A stretch of DNA of 64,000 nt, from the NCBI RefSeq assembly GCF_963678635.1, contig NC_087063.1, positions 62,101,850-62,165,849 of the forward strand, in the 5' to 3' direction. Below the pieces are notes generated by a model. The model did no database searches, was not told where the DNA came from, and worked only from the letters and a program-made list of their open reading frames with translations. Every line of letters starts with the position of its first letter. Positions within the stretch are counted from its first letter, which is position 1. A program made the position numbers and the translations under genes. This stretch comes from Symsagittifera roscoffensis (lineage: Eukaryota > Xenacoelomorpha > Acoela > Convolutidae). Below are positions 23,001 through 31,424 of the stretch, one piece after another.

Positions 23001-26000
23001 AGGTCGTGATGATATTTTTTTTTCAGTAACAGTCTTATAATTTGTTCACACTCACGTGATTTTTCACACTCAGTTTGATTTTTCGCTGTTTCATTTTTGA
23101 TTTCTTTTTAAGTTGACTTTTTTCCTTTTTTAAAAGGAAGGCAAACGCTACCACTATCAAACAGCAAACTTTTAAAAGTAACAAAAAGCGTGATCGATTT
23201 CTGGTTTTCGAAGTGGGTTTTTTTTCAGATTTCCAGCGGAAAAAACCTACCCTCGATCCAATTTTCTCAAATTGAGTTAATTTTGTCAAAAAGTGTCAAT
23301 CATAAATTAAAAATTATAAGAGATTCAAGGCCATATATTTATTAAACATTCAAATTCGAAAGTAGATTTCTTTCTCTAAAAACAGGTCAGCTAGTCATGT
23401 CTGAACTCCTCTGAGTTTCCATAATCGCTGTCAAAAAATCCATTAGTTAACAGTCTTTGCCCATCCCTGAGAGTGGTCACAGTAAAATAAAGCCTCAAAA
23501 ATTGTTTCCGAATATTACGTTTGTTTAGCGCGATCTCAGTTTTGGACACTGCATGCGTTGAAGCGCCACTGGAACCCAACGAAAACAGTCTATTCTATAT
23601 ACACAGTCAGCAGTTCAGATCCACTGTTCTCTCAATGTCTCCTCATGTGCTCATTAGCTGCCCATTTCTGGAAAGTAACCTGGGGTACAACTCACCAATC
23701 CGGAGATATCTGGTGCCGAGAGCTCAGGTGGCAAAAGAAAACAAAGATATGAGAAAATACTGGAGTGGATTGTTTCCAGGAGAAACACCGCTCCCGCCAG
23801 TGTTCAAATCCGACGGAATAATGGAGAATTTGGAAGATGTTGCGCCTGAGTTTGACCTTGAAATGCTGCCGTTTGAAGAAACTGCAATTTTTGACCCATC
23901 TAACATAGTTGAGTTGCCTCCTCATCCGTTTTTGAGTTACATAACTAGCAAGCCTTTAGACGGACCGGAGTTTCTGAACCTTCTGGCCGATTTCAGATTA
24001 AGAGGTTATAATTTAGCTTTCGATGACATCGCAAACATCAGAGATAGGCATAATAAGCGAATGATGGAAAAACGAAGAGCATTCGACTGTAAAATGAACA
24101 AAAGGAAACTTCATTTCCAGTCCAGAAGACAAAAGCCTGATTGTCTGGATTACAGGTACCACCAGAAAATCAATGTCCTTATTTTGATCTCTTCTAACAG
24201 TCAATCAAAAGATCCCAGCAGATGTTGCTACTTGATCTACAGAGACTTGCCGTTTTACCTTCAAGGAGATATGACCTTAGGAAGTTTCCTGGAAAAATTC
24301 TGCTTTTCGGATAAAGTTTGCATCAATCCACAATGTGAGTTTGCTCCCGAAGTGCATAAAAGAAGGTTCTTCAGTGCGAATTACTGCTTGCATGTATCAC
24401 TACATAACGAAGTAAAGACATCTCAGAAGCCTCCAGACACAATTGTGATGTGGAATTTTTGTCCCAGTTGCAAGAAGTTGGGGCAAATCTCAAAGATGTC
24501 TGAAAACACCTGGAATTATTCATTCGGGAAGTTCCTGGAAAATTGTTTGTCGGCGTTCAACGTGGAAGTGGTTCATTCAGAATATACACCAAGTGCATCT
24601 CCAGCGTCGAGTCCAGATCACACCTCAGTTTGTAGCCACTCTATGTTCAGAGATCATCATCAGTATTTCATGTACAAACAGCGTGTCGCCGCTTTTCGGG
24701 TGTCGAAAATAAATGTCTATGAAGTGGCTTTCCCGGAAAAGTTTTCCCTTTTTGGCTCATTCAAATACTCGTTGAAGAAATTCAACGATGAGCAGAAAAG
24801 TCTGTTCAGTAAAATCGAAGGTGTTTCGAAAGAAGTCGATGATAAATTGAACAGGTGCGGTGAACATTTGAAAAATATCAAAGACGAGTCAGGAAGTAGC
24901 AGCATCAAAAGCGCCAAATATAAGGCGGCGCAAAATCTCAAGCAAATTTGTCAGAGCTTCGAGGTGAACATCAAAAGTGACTGTTCCCTGGTCAAAGCAG
25001 AGCTAGAACAGAACTGCCAGACATCAGATAGTGACTGGATAAGATACGATACAATTCTGCTAATGAAGCATGTTTTCTACCAGTTTTGCCTTAAATGGAG
25101 TGCTAACTTGTCAAAACTTGTGCGAGCAGAAAATGAATACAAAGCTATTTTGGGCAAAGACAACAGGAACCTGGGTATGTCTAACCTCTATGCAACCCAA
25201 TTCTATTTGAACTCGACGTCGCCTATCGAAAGAGTGACATCTAACAGCTCAGTAGCTCTCGATAATTTTGAGCTGGAATGTTCAACTGAATCCACCGGCT
25301 CCCACAAAAACATGGGAACTGATCATTTTGGCGAGGATCCATTCGACAATCAATTCGAGATCAAAGATATGGAAACTGAGCGGAAAGTTGATGCGAAACA
25401 GTCGCTTTATCATCAGAGTCCAATCGTCGAGGCAACTACGGAAGGAGCCACTGTTGCAGTGAACATCGTTAGCCAAAGAAAATCAAAAGTCGAAGACGGT
25501 ATCATGCAATTTGTTAAAGTAACTACCAAGGCAAGCAGTCCTAAGAAATCGCACGTCGACATTGAAGAGTCGTTTTGTATGCCAGACGGTTATGTACGAA
25601 AACGAGGAAAATTCACGAAAGCAAAAGAAGTTATGTGTAGGTCGATTCCTCACGAGAATAACCGTGAAACGGCGTCCAGTTCGTCATCTCGTCCAACCAC
25701 AACTAGTAGTAACGCATCGCAGATCACTGAAGCGTCATCAAAGGATGGCTCTGTTAGGAATATAACATGCGATGTACATGCAAGACAAGAAGATGTCGGA
25801 AAGCGAGTAGTTGTCACCTATGATTCACAAACAAAACAAGGAGTGTTGAAATGGGTTGGACATTTGACCGGGCCCGAAGTGGGCTCGAACCACACTCAAA
25901 ACTTGTTCGGTGGAATTGAGCTTGACGAAGAGCAAAATGTAGGTGGTAATGGTTGTTTCAACAAAGAGCAAATTTTCGAATGCGAGACTAATAGAGGGGT

Positions 26001-28710
26001 GTTTGCTCCTCTTGTTGGAGTTTTTCTTCTTCAGAATACCGAAAGTGGCAACGATGAAGCTCACGGAAATCATCCAGAACCGTTTATGGCGACCAAGGCC
26101 ATTAACAAGCCAGTACCTGAGCTGTCTTCTCATTTTCCATTTAACGAGAAAGAGCACTTTATTATGGACGTAGATAAAGACGACCAGTTCATGCCTATTT
26201 TAATCAGGGATAACGAACCGGGTTCCATCATTGCCTATTCAATGGCTTCGAGTTTTTACAGAAGCAAGCTTGCTAAAGAAGAAGCAGAGATAGCGAGCAT
26301 GTATACCAATAGCAACACAGTTTTTATAGATCAAAAGATGGTCGAAGCAAGTTTAATGTTGCCAGATAACCAACGTTATACGTTCAAGTCCAAAACAAAG
26401 GATTTTGAAACGAGCACTTGCAAAGATTCAATGCGACCTGTAAATGTTTCGAATGCAGCAGCGGCAGCTACTGGCCAGCCGAAACTGAAGCAGATGTTTA
26501 TTGAGCATACTTTCTCAAGCTTGTCTGACAAGGAAAGAAGATGTGATTTCTACTGCAAGAGCTGGTACCCTCTCGAGTTCAGAAATCTGAGAAACAGAAC
26601 ATTCATTCCAAAGGTAGATTTGTTGTTACGAACAATTTCTTTCAGCACTCGTACCTCCTAAAATAGAATTTAAACCAGTGGTGCATGTTATGTTGTCCGA
26701 TTTTTTTCGGTTTTTGTCACTTGCCAGAATTTTTTTGTGAAAGCGTTTCCTGGCGTTGATTTTGTTGCATTACAGGAAGGGGAAGATGTTGAAAAGTGGT
26801 TTATCAAATGCCTCAGCGAGACCGTTGAGATCAAAATGAGTGCAGGAAAGTCCAAAGCTCACTTCTATCAGTCGCAGTGCAAGAGATTCATTCTGAAGTC
26901 GTTGAAATCTGCAGAAGGTCTAGACTTTATTGACCCGGAGTTCGCGACGAACTATTTCGCGTATTTGAATAAATGTCTGGACGAAGGGAACCCAACTACA
27001 CTGTGCAAGATTTTCGGAGTGTACCAAGTGACTGTTAAAAATATGTTCACGAATGAACAGTACAAGATGTTCCTGATAGTGATGGAAGACTTGTTCTATA
27101 ACAGAGATTGCAGTCGCAACTTTGACCTCAAGGTTAGATATTAAATATATATTTGTCATTAGAAATTAATTCTCGTGGTGCTTGCTTTTTATTCGAAAGC
27201 TTCCTTGTGAAACTATTGTTAATTTTCATTCAGCTTTGCAGCCAAAACAATTACGCTCAGGGTTCAATAATGTGCTTTGCTGATGGCAAGTTTTTAAGAT
27301 GAATCTCGAATTTTGACGGGAAGGTGATTTCGGGAAAAATTTTGTTTCTGCACTGTAGGGATGATGCAGTTTTTGGGAAGATTTTGATATCCTGTAGGTA
27401 ATTGTAGCACGATTGCGTTTGGTTTGGTAGAAGAGTTGTGTTAAGAGGCATTAGCGCCTTCTACAATGGATCCGACCATGGTGTTAAATGCGCAATAATT
27501 GAAGTTTGTGTATGTTTTTGATTTAGGGAGTTCATAAATTGCTGACTGCCTCCGAACCAAGTTACAAAACAGTTGTGGAAAACAAGAAGATGATTCTGGA
27601 CCAACACATGACCTCTGTAATACAGGAGGACCCCATAATCACAAGACCACACAGCAAGCATGTTTTAATGGAGGCAATTGAGAGAGATGGAAAATTCCTG
27701 TCAGATAATGGCCGCATAGATTACTCGCTTCTGATTGGTCTAGATGATTCAAGAAGTGAGATGGTGGTGGGAATTGTGGACTATTTGCGCAAGTTTGGAC
27801 TGGATAAGAAATTCGAGATGGTAACGAAGACGGTTATCATCATGTTCTCAAATCCAGTTAATAGACCAGCGGATTCTAGGGTAAGTTGCAGAGATAATTA
27901 CTCATGCAAGAGTAAGAGTATTTATTTTAAAAATTGGTTACTTTTTTCTGGTTAACAACTGTTCTGGTAAGTTCCTCTGATGGCAAGATCTGATGCCGAG
28001 TTTCTATGTTAAACGTATAATTCTCCAATTTGATCAAACTTATACGTTTCTAGAATTGGAAACACTGTTTTGTGAAAATAATAGATTTTGGGCCCTGTTA
28101 ACAGCGAAAATAATCTGAAGTTCTCGATCTATGTATTTAGTCACTTGCGCCGGAAAAACGCGCTTTTTGGGTGTCTACGCCGACATATTTCTCAAAAACG
28201 CAATTTTCTGGCGTAGGAAAATTTTTCGAGATATGCCATACTTATTTCAGCAGAGCCGGGAAGTTCGAATTGGCTCTTTTAAAGTAAAGTAAACCAAAAA
28301 CCGCGCCCATGAAACATAAGGCGCCCATGAAAGATTAGTTATAATGTGAAATATAGTTTCAGATCGGAGTTTGTCACTTATATCTTGGAACAATTTTGGT
28401 TGTACGGCAATAATAATTATCTATTCCTCTTAAGGAAATGATGCCGACGATAGTGTCTCCGGATCTTTACTACGAGCGCTTCATGATCCAGATGCAGCAG
28501 TTCATACTCGCAGTGCCCGACAGATGGTTCGGGCTTGAAACCGGAGTGGAGAAGTGGTCATGTGGAATCAACAGTCAGGGCTGGTCCACTGCCCTAGCTG
28601 GAAACAGATTGGAAAAGGTGCAGTGTCTTGATCCATATCCGACATATCTCAGCTACTGGGAGCCGAATAAGGTGATCGATAAGCAAACTGCATATCCGGA
28701 AGAAAACTGA
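10610..28710 (+). CDS. PIKFYVE: PIKfyve/Fab1-type phosphatidylinositol-3-phosphate 5-kinase with a CAP-Gly insert (nine exons)
   Basis: Joined exons: 10610-11066, 11222-12147, 12217-13046, 17133-17785, 18087-18324, 23529-26613, 26776-27132, 27527-27880, 28435-28710. All introns are GT-AG and all phases agree; the total is 7176 nt, 2391 residues plus stop. Family members make PI(3,5)P2 from PI3P on endosomes and lysosome-like organelles, in a complex with VAC14 and FIG4. Domains by residue: FYVE ~268-335, DEP ~400-480, chaperonin-like (TCP-1/GroEL apical type) ~735-1000, Cys-rich CCR ~1265-1420, helical spectrin-like stretch ~1445-1585, CAP-Gly ~1791-1870, PIPK kinase ~2064-2350. An in-frame TGA at 10565-10567 supports the start. 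Odd points: the CAP-Gly domain, a divergent activation loop and about 50 extra C-terminal residues. The identification is secure; the exact edges of exons 5-6 are less so. Confidence 0.93.
11222..12147 (+). CDS. PIKFYVE: PIKfyve exon 2 (FYVE finger and first part of DEP)
   Basis: Acceptor TTATGTTACAG at 11221. The FYVE finger shows FWMPD (the WxxD motif), [10 protein letters not shown] (the basic PI3P-binding signature) and four CxxC pairs: CYSC, CRIC, CNRC, CNYC. All eight zinc ligands are present, so membrane targeting through PI3P should work. The DEP domain starts at about [12 protein letters not shown] and its [11 protein letters not shown] core is here. Donor TTGCAG|GTTTGA at 12148, phase 0. 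Confidence 0.92.
12217..13046 (+). CDS. PIKFYVE: PIKfyve exon 3 (end of DEP, acidic linker, entry to the chaperonin-like domain)
   Basis: Acceptor TTATTTCAG at 12216. Completes the DEP with [13 protein letters not shown]; then a Ser/Asp/Glu-rich linker ([14 protein letters not shown]) and a helical region ([13 protein letters not shown]) that leads to NDALDIR. Donor AAG|GTATAG at 13047. The AG left over joins the first base of exon 4 to give Arg. Confidence 0.9.
13130..13345 (+). repeat. Composite SINE-like element (hairpin head + tRNA-like tail) in intron 3
   Basis: The head has the perfect stem CCCTTGC-GATAA-GCAAGGG at 13130-13148 and GCAATCGGGTACTAGACTTT. About 120 bases later comes a tRNA-like part with box A-like TGGTCTGGAGGTAAC and box B-like TTAGATTCGTATC, then a T run. 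The same order and spacing occur at 29179-29375 and, weaker, at 21218-21410. It is intronic, so its own pol III promoter would be the driver if active. Confidence 0.65.
13346..14087. other. Intron 3, unique AT-rich sequence
   Basis: Nothing recognised between the SINE-like copy and the 130-bp array. Confidence 0.5.
14088..16110 (+). repeat. Tandem array, ~130-bp period, about 15 degenerate copies, in intron 3
   Basis: Each unit has AGCTACATCATCATGTTATC, TCGGAAATTTTTGAC, a GACATA..TATGAAGAC segment, GTTTAGAATCAAAA and a CATCATA-AGATGTATGAGTCAT segment. The AGCTACATCATCATG landmark recurs at about 14120, 14262, 14350, 14475, 14612, 14740, 14878, 15010, 15145, 15357, 15533, 15665, 15800, 15920 and 16050. 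Copies have diverged individually, so the array is old. A TA/ATATA run interrupts it at 15399-15465. Confidence 0.85.
15399..15465. repeat. AT-rich microsatellite inside the 130-bp array
   Basis: About 65 bases of ATATAT and TATATAAA repeats replace part of one array unit. Confidence 0.85.
16111..17132. other. Rest of intron 3, no gene
   Basis: AT-rich intronic DNA with a trace of the SINE head (TGCCTGCGATAAA) at about 16457. No ORF or structured element recognised. Confidence 0.5.
17133..17785 (+). CDS. PIKFYVE: PIKfyve exon 4 (chaperonin-like domain)
   Basis: Acceptor TGTGATTTAAG at 17132. Reads [16 protein letters not shown] and [15 protein letters not shown], the start of the TCP-1/GroEL-like domain of the family. 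It then has [28 protein letters not shown] and an [19 protein letters not shown] block (the RGG-like turn). In relatives this domain binds VAC14. Donor TTTTAG|GTAAGT at 17786. Confidence 0.92.
18087..18324 (+). CDS. PIKFYVE: PIKfyve exon 5 (post-chaperonin linker)
   Basis: Acceptor GTTTTTCAG at 18086; the phase restores a Glu codon with exon 4. Encodes [16 protein letters not shown] and a Ser/Thr/Ala-rich end ([13 protein letters not shown]). Donor AAAGG|GTAAGT at 18325. Supported by the phase match and the open frame, with little domain signal. Confidence 0.72.
18405..18475 (+). repeat. tRNA-like fragment in intron 5
   Basis: TTGCGGCGCAGGTGTTAAGG resembles a box A and GCAGAGTTTCAATCTTG a degenerate box B 45 bases later. 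The acceptor ends do not pair, so I do not call a tRNA gene. A SINE relic is more likely. Confidence 0.35.
18546..18606 (+). repeat. Short tandem duplication (~30-bp unit)
   Basis: CATTTAGTCAGATTTTAAAG followed by TTAGAAA occurs twice in a row with a few bases between. Confidence 0.8.
19130..19350 (+). repeat. Dispersed repeat, copy 1 (inverted partner at 49310)
   Basis: TTGTCGACTTTTTTTAG, TTGATTTTCCGAGCTCTCC, AAACAGGCCAAAA and TTTTAGGCACTTT occur here on the plus strand and at 49310-49530 on the minus strand in the same order. Family not recognised; no coding content. Confidence 0.7.
19690..20460 (+). pseudogene. Decayed coding fragment of unknown family, interrupted
   Basis: From about 19690 the plus strand reads a charged, helical frame: [14 protein letters not shown], one in-frame stop, then [15 protein letters not shown] and [18 protein letters not shown]. 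It breaks at 19942-20163, where a G-rich inverted-repeat insert lies, and resumes with [15 protein letters not shown]. The regular composition and the resumed Ser/Thr-rich style suggest a former protein (transposon Gag or host retrocopy). I do not recognise it. It lies within intron 5 of the PIKfyve gene in the same orientation. Confidence 0.4.
19942..20163. mobile_element. Small inverted-repeat insert (MITE-like) with G-rich core
   Basis: The ends are inverted: AAGTTAACATCCTCCCC on the left against GGGGAGGGAGTTGATGTTAA on the right, both giving AAGTTAACATC at the edge. Internal copies of CCAAGTTAAGATCC also occur. A run of G at 20108-20131 (six G, T, seventeen G) lies inside. No transposase. 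Target duplication not clear. Confidence 0.45.
20461..21217. other. Intron 5, no gene
   Basis: No recognised element. A short Cys/Phe-rich frame at 21022-21234 is not supported by anything else. Confidence 0.4.
21218..21410 (+). repeat. SINE-like element, degenerate copy in intron 5
   Basis: AATCGGGAACTAGACTTTC and TTCCCGTAAACAACT match the head region downstream of the hairpin at 13130. TTTGGTCTGGAGGTAAT matches box A of the same family at the same spacing. Box B is decayed (TTAGAGTCCCAGTC). Confidence 0.55.
21848..22100 (+). repeat. Tandem duplicate, ~176-bp unit
   Basis: GCTTGTTTAATGCTAGTGGC and TCTGAGATACAATTTTTC at 21848-21924 recur as GCTGGTTTATTGCTAGTGGT and TCTGAGATCGAATGTTCG at 22024-22099. 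Non-coding, diverged. Confidence 0.65.
23050..23310 (+). repeat. Dispersed repeat B, copy 1
   Basis: Shares the order AAGGAAGGCAAACGCT, CAAACAGCAAACTTTTAAAA, GCGTGATCGATTTCTG, TTCCAGCGGAAAAA, CCAATTTTCTCAAATTGAG and TCAAAAAGTGTCAATCATAA with copies at about 30440, 30800 and 31425. Family unknown, non-coding. Confidence 0.65.
23529..26613 (+). CDS. PIKFYVE: PIKfyve exon 6 (3.1 kb: CCR, helical region, CAP-Gly, pre-kinase)
   Basis: One uninterrupted frame of 1028 codons. Start chosen at the GTTTGTTTAG acceptor (23528) because it is the nearby AG whose phase fits exon 5; the next AG (23539) does not. Order: [18 protein letters not shown] (family segment after the chaperonin-like domain), [11 protein letters not shown] through WNFCPSC and [12 protein letters not shown] (CCR), [14 protein letters not shown], a helical stretch, low-complexity Ser/Thr, then a CAP-Gly domain (25795-26035), then [12 protein letters not shown] and [18 protein letters not shown], which match the segment before the kinase. 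Donor CCAAAG|GTAGAT at 26614. Confidence 0.9.
25795..26035 (+). other. CAP-Gly domain (CYLD-like) within PIKfyve exon 6
   Basis: Residues ~1791-1870 read VGKRVVV, then [35 protein letters not shown] and [11 protein letters not shown]. This follows the CAP-Gly pattern in order and spacing: V-G-x-R-V, G-x-(V/L)-K/R-(W/F)-(V/I)-G, G-(I/V)-E-L-D-E, a glycine-rich turn, then F-x-C and G-(V/I)-F. The GKNDG turn that grips C-terminal EEY/F tails in CLIP-170-type domains is altered to a VGGNG-type turn, closer in style to CYLD. CAP-Gly domains bind microtubule or adaptor tails. It is not part of the usual PIKfyve architecture. Confidence 0.82.
26776..27132 (+). CDS. PIKFYVE: PIKfyve exon 7 (kinase N-lobe)
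   Basis: Acceptor GCATTACAG at 26775, phase 0. Has [10 protein letters not shown] (nucleotide-binding loop), CKRFILKSL with the ATP-binding Lys at about residue 2104, [38 protein letters not shown] and NFDLK. The FDLK end joins exon 8 to make the DLKG motif of PIP kinases. Donor CTCAAG|GTTAGA at 27133. Confidence 0.93.
27527..27880 (+). CDS. PIKFYVE: PIKfyve exon 8 (kinase catalytic core)
   Basis: Acceptor TTGATTTAG at 27526. Includes [12 protein letters not shown] (catalytic Asp at about residue 2247), [13 protein letters not shown] (metal-binding Asp at about 2267) and DKKFEMV. The stretch after this, the activation loop, is longer than in relatives and lacks the glycine-rich STGxLGG-type run. 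DLKG is followed by VHK rather than Ser and Arg. Donor CTAGG|GTAAGT at 27881. Confidence 0.92.
28435..28710 (+). CDS. PIKFYVE: PIKfyve exon 9 (kinase end and C-terminal extension)
   Basis: Acceptor CCTCTTAAG at 28434, phase 0. [14 protein letters not shown] and [15 protein letters not shown] are the family's C-terminal kinase segment. About 52 residues follow ([11 protein letters not shown] to the stop at 28710) where relatives usually end, rich in aromatic residues and of unknown role. Confidence 0.92.
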   Translation, partial: EMMPTIVSPDLYYERFMIQMQQFILAVPDRWFGLETGVEKWSCGINSQGWSTALAGNRLEKVQCLDPYPTYLSYWEPNKVIDKQTAYPEEN

Positions 28711-28908
28711 TATTTGTCTCTTTTTCGTTTTGGAGACCACAAACTAAATTGGTTTTCTCGAATTGAGAGCGTTTAGGTGTCTTAAAAGGTATAAATGGTG
28801 CTTCTATTTTGTTATTTCCAAATATGGTGTGTTTGAGTATATCACTGGAGATATTTTCAATTAAATTTATAGTCAAAGTTGTAATTGTTTACTTTTTTCA
28901 CTCTATCC

Positions 28909-28914
28909 AATAAA
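28909..28914 (+). terminator. Candidate polyadenylation signal of the PIKfyve gene
   Basis: AATAAA about 200 nt after the stop codon, in AT-rich sequence. It is the first canonical hexamer I noticed downstream. The cleavage site is not determined. Confidence 0.5.
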
Positions 28915-29178
28915 TTTAGATTGTGAACTTATTTAATTACTAAGCTGTAGTAGAGGTAAGCTTTCTGTTTTGTCTTCAGTCTTGAAAAAATAGAGAACTA
29001 ATTGTGGCACCTCTGGTTTTTTCCGTCAAATCACAAATCTCTGAAAAGCAGTAGTTTTTTCAGCGCCATCTTTGCTGTAAAAGAACGAAGTGAGTTTCAC
29101 TGATTTAGGTTTTGATGATTTTTTGCTAGTTTTTTTAGGAAAATGTGATCACCCGGAAGTTTGATTTTTCGCTGTTTA
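28915..29178. other. Downstream flank of the PIKfyve gene
   Basis: No gene or element recognised. Confidence 0.5.
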
Positions 29179-29375
29179 CGCTTGCGATTAGCAAGCGTTA
29201 TTAAATCGGATTATACTCCTTTTTTGGGTTAACAACTTGTTTGACAAAATCACTTGTATCTTGGTTCATAATGAATTAATTTTTGTGCGTCTCCAACTTT
29301 TTGCCCAGAGTTGAAGAATACGCCTGGGACGGCTAAGTTTGTGGGTTCGAATCTGACGAGGATCTTTTTTTTTCA
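29179..29375 (+). repeat. Composite SINE-like element, best box B
   Basis: Head hairpin CGCTTGC-GATTA-GCAAGCG at 29179-29197, then AAATCGGATTATACTCC and the tRNA-like part with CCCAGAGTTGAAGAATACGC and a near-consensus box B, GTGGGTTCGAATCTGAC, ending in CTTTTTTTTTC. Compared with 13130 the outer stem pair has changed on both sides and still pairs. Confidence 0.7.
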
Positions 29376-29934
29376 ATTTGGAAATATTTTTTTCCAAAAC
29401 TGAGTTTTGTTTGTCTGCTTATCGTTTGTCAGATTAGTTGCCATGTAAAAGAATTGATTTTTTATACGCAGTTATTTTTAGTGTTTTGAATTACTGCAAT
29501 TTGTAATTTTACTAGCCTTGACTTCGTATAATTTGCTGTTTTTTTCGCTTAAAAATTTTGTTCGACCTAGATGATTTTGGCTTATATATTATCGGCTCAG
29601 GGACCTAGTTTAGGGTCGCTTCAAGGGCAGAAAAAATTTTATGCTTTGTTCCGGATCAAACAAAATGGATCAATCTTAGAATAGATTTTATAGTTCAAAA
29701 TTTTTCATGACAACAAGCATGTTTTCGGTTTAAGGGAAATATTCGGTTCAGTTGCCGTTTGTTATTTATTTTTTGAGTTTTTCATTAATTGTCGTCGATT
29801 GAGTTTCTGGACGTGTTTTTTGCTGATAGAACAAGTTTCCAGACAGCATTTTGAATTTTTAAAATGTGGTTTTTGAAGGTTGGACTTGAGGCTTTCTTTT
29901 CAAGTCTGCTAATTATAAATCAAGTTCAATCAAT

Positions 29935-30015
29935 CATCAGGCACATCGTCTGGCGTAGAGGTAACATATCTGCATGACACAGCATAGGCTTGTGGTTCGA
30001 ATCTAGCCGGAGCTG
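29935..30015 (+). repeat. tRNA-derived SINE-like tail
   Basis: Box A-like CTGGCGTAGAGGTAACATA and box B GTGGTTCGAATCTAGCC, about 40 bases apart, as in a tRNA-derived pol III promoter. The hairpin head is not seen upstream. Confidence 0.6.
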
Positions 30016-30439
30016 ATTTTTGCATATTTGTTTTTGTAATTTTTTGTGCTATCGTTCATGTTTGTTTATGTCGGCTAAGTTCCCGTAGCCCAATTTTTTT
30101 CCGGGTAATCTGGATTTTTTGTCTGTCTGCTTATTTCCGCCTGCTAATTTCCCACAGCTTATTTGTTAGCTTCTTTAAGCTTTATGTTAGCTTCTTTCTA
30201 GCATTCCAAACGCTCCTTGTAAAGTTTCAAATTGTGCAGGCAATTTTGTTCCCGATTTTTTGGGTTTTCTTCGGGATTTTTATAAATTTAATGACAAAAA
30301 CAATTTATATGTTTTATTTTTGATTATTCTTTTCTTTTGATTCTAATCACGGTCATTTATTATATCGCAAGTGATTCGAAATGCAGTTTCGTATTTCTGT
30401 GTCGCATATCTTTTTAATTCTGTTCATTTCTTTTGTTAA

Positions 30440-30690
30440 ATGAAGGCAAACTGCTCTATTGAACTGCAAAAGTGGAAAGTTAAATAAAAATCGTGAATGA
30501 CTTCTAATTTCATATGTGGATTTCATTTTTCCAGCGGAATCAATTAATTAAATTTTATCCAGTTTTCTCTAAATTGGATAACTTTTCCCAAAAAGTGCCA
30601 ATCATAAACAGTATTTGAGCTAATAAGAGCCTTACCTGATATCTTTGTTTTTCTAAAATTGAAAATTGTTTAGAGTCGATGAACGTAGTT
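30440..30690 (+). repeat. Dispersed repeat B, copy 2
   Basis: AATGAAGGCAAACTGCTC, AATCGTGAATGACTTC, TTTTCCAGCGGAATC and AAAAAGTGCCAATCATAAAC align in order with the copy at 23050. Confidence 0.6.
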
Positions 30691-30799
30691 CAGACTCTTA
30701 TATAGTTCGTGCGGTTTTTTCTAAAAGAAAGTTTTAATAATTCTTCTGGCTCCAATATAGGTTTTAGCTGTTCGACTTTTTAAATTCAGTTCTTTTTTT

Positions 30800-31060
30800 T
30801 GTTTAAAGGAGGTCACTATTGAGCAGCAAAAGTGTATAAGTCACGAAAAACGTAATCGCCTTTCAACTTCAAAAGTGGAATTTAAGCAGCAGATTTCCCT
30901 GACAGTAAAAAAAAATTACATACAATTTTCTCAAATTCGAATAATTTTATCAAAAAAGTCATAATTGATTCTTGAATTTCAAAGAGCTTTAAAGAATTTC
31001 TTCCTTCTTTCGAATTCGAAAAAAGAAATCAGGTTTCAAATTTTTTAAAGCAAAGTTCTT
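30800..31060 (+). repeat. Dispersed repeat B, copy 3
   Basis: AAAGGAGGTCACTATTGAGC, AACGTAATCGCC, CAATTTTCTCAAATTCG and TTTTATCAAAAAAGTCAT align with the other copies. Confidence 0.55.
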
Positions 31061-31424
31061 GTTTTTTCTTTTGAAATTTTTCAAGTGTTTGTTGGCTGTC
31101 TAAAATTTGAATGCCTTGTGTTTAAGATTAAAGATGTGTTTGTAATAAGTTTTTGTTAAACTACAGCTGCTTGATAACTAACAGGTCGGATAGGCTTAAG
31201 ATTGCTTTTTTCTCTAAAGGTTTTGGCTCTGAGCATCCAAAGGAACATTTTTTGATATAATTGAAAAGTAATGAAAATTTCTCTTTAAGTCTTGCTGTAA
31301 TCACCAAGTCTGGGTGTTTTTGACGAATTTTCTTGCTATAAGTGCATTCATGCTTCTTTGTGTTTATAGATGCACTTTGCTATTTATGTACTTTTTGAAA
31401 TCAATTCAAGTTTATCTGCTGAAA

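Noticed and set aside
23521-23540. Alternative start of PIKfyve exon 6 at 23540 (after the AG at 23538-23539)
   Set aside because: The phase does not fit the end of exon 5; the AG at 23527-23528 restores the frame and has a pyrimidine-rich lead.
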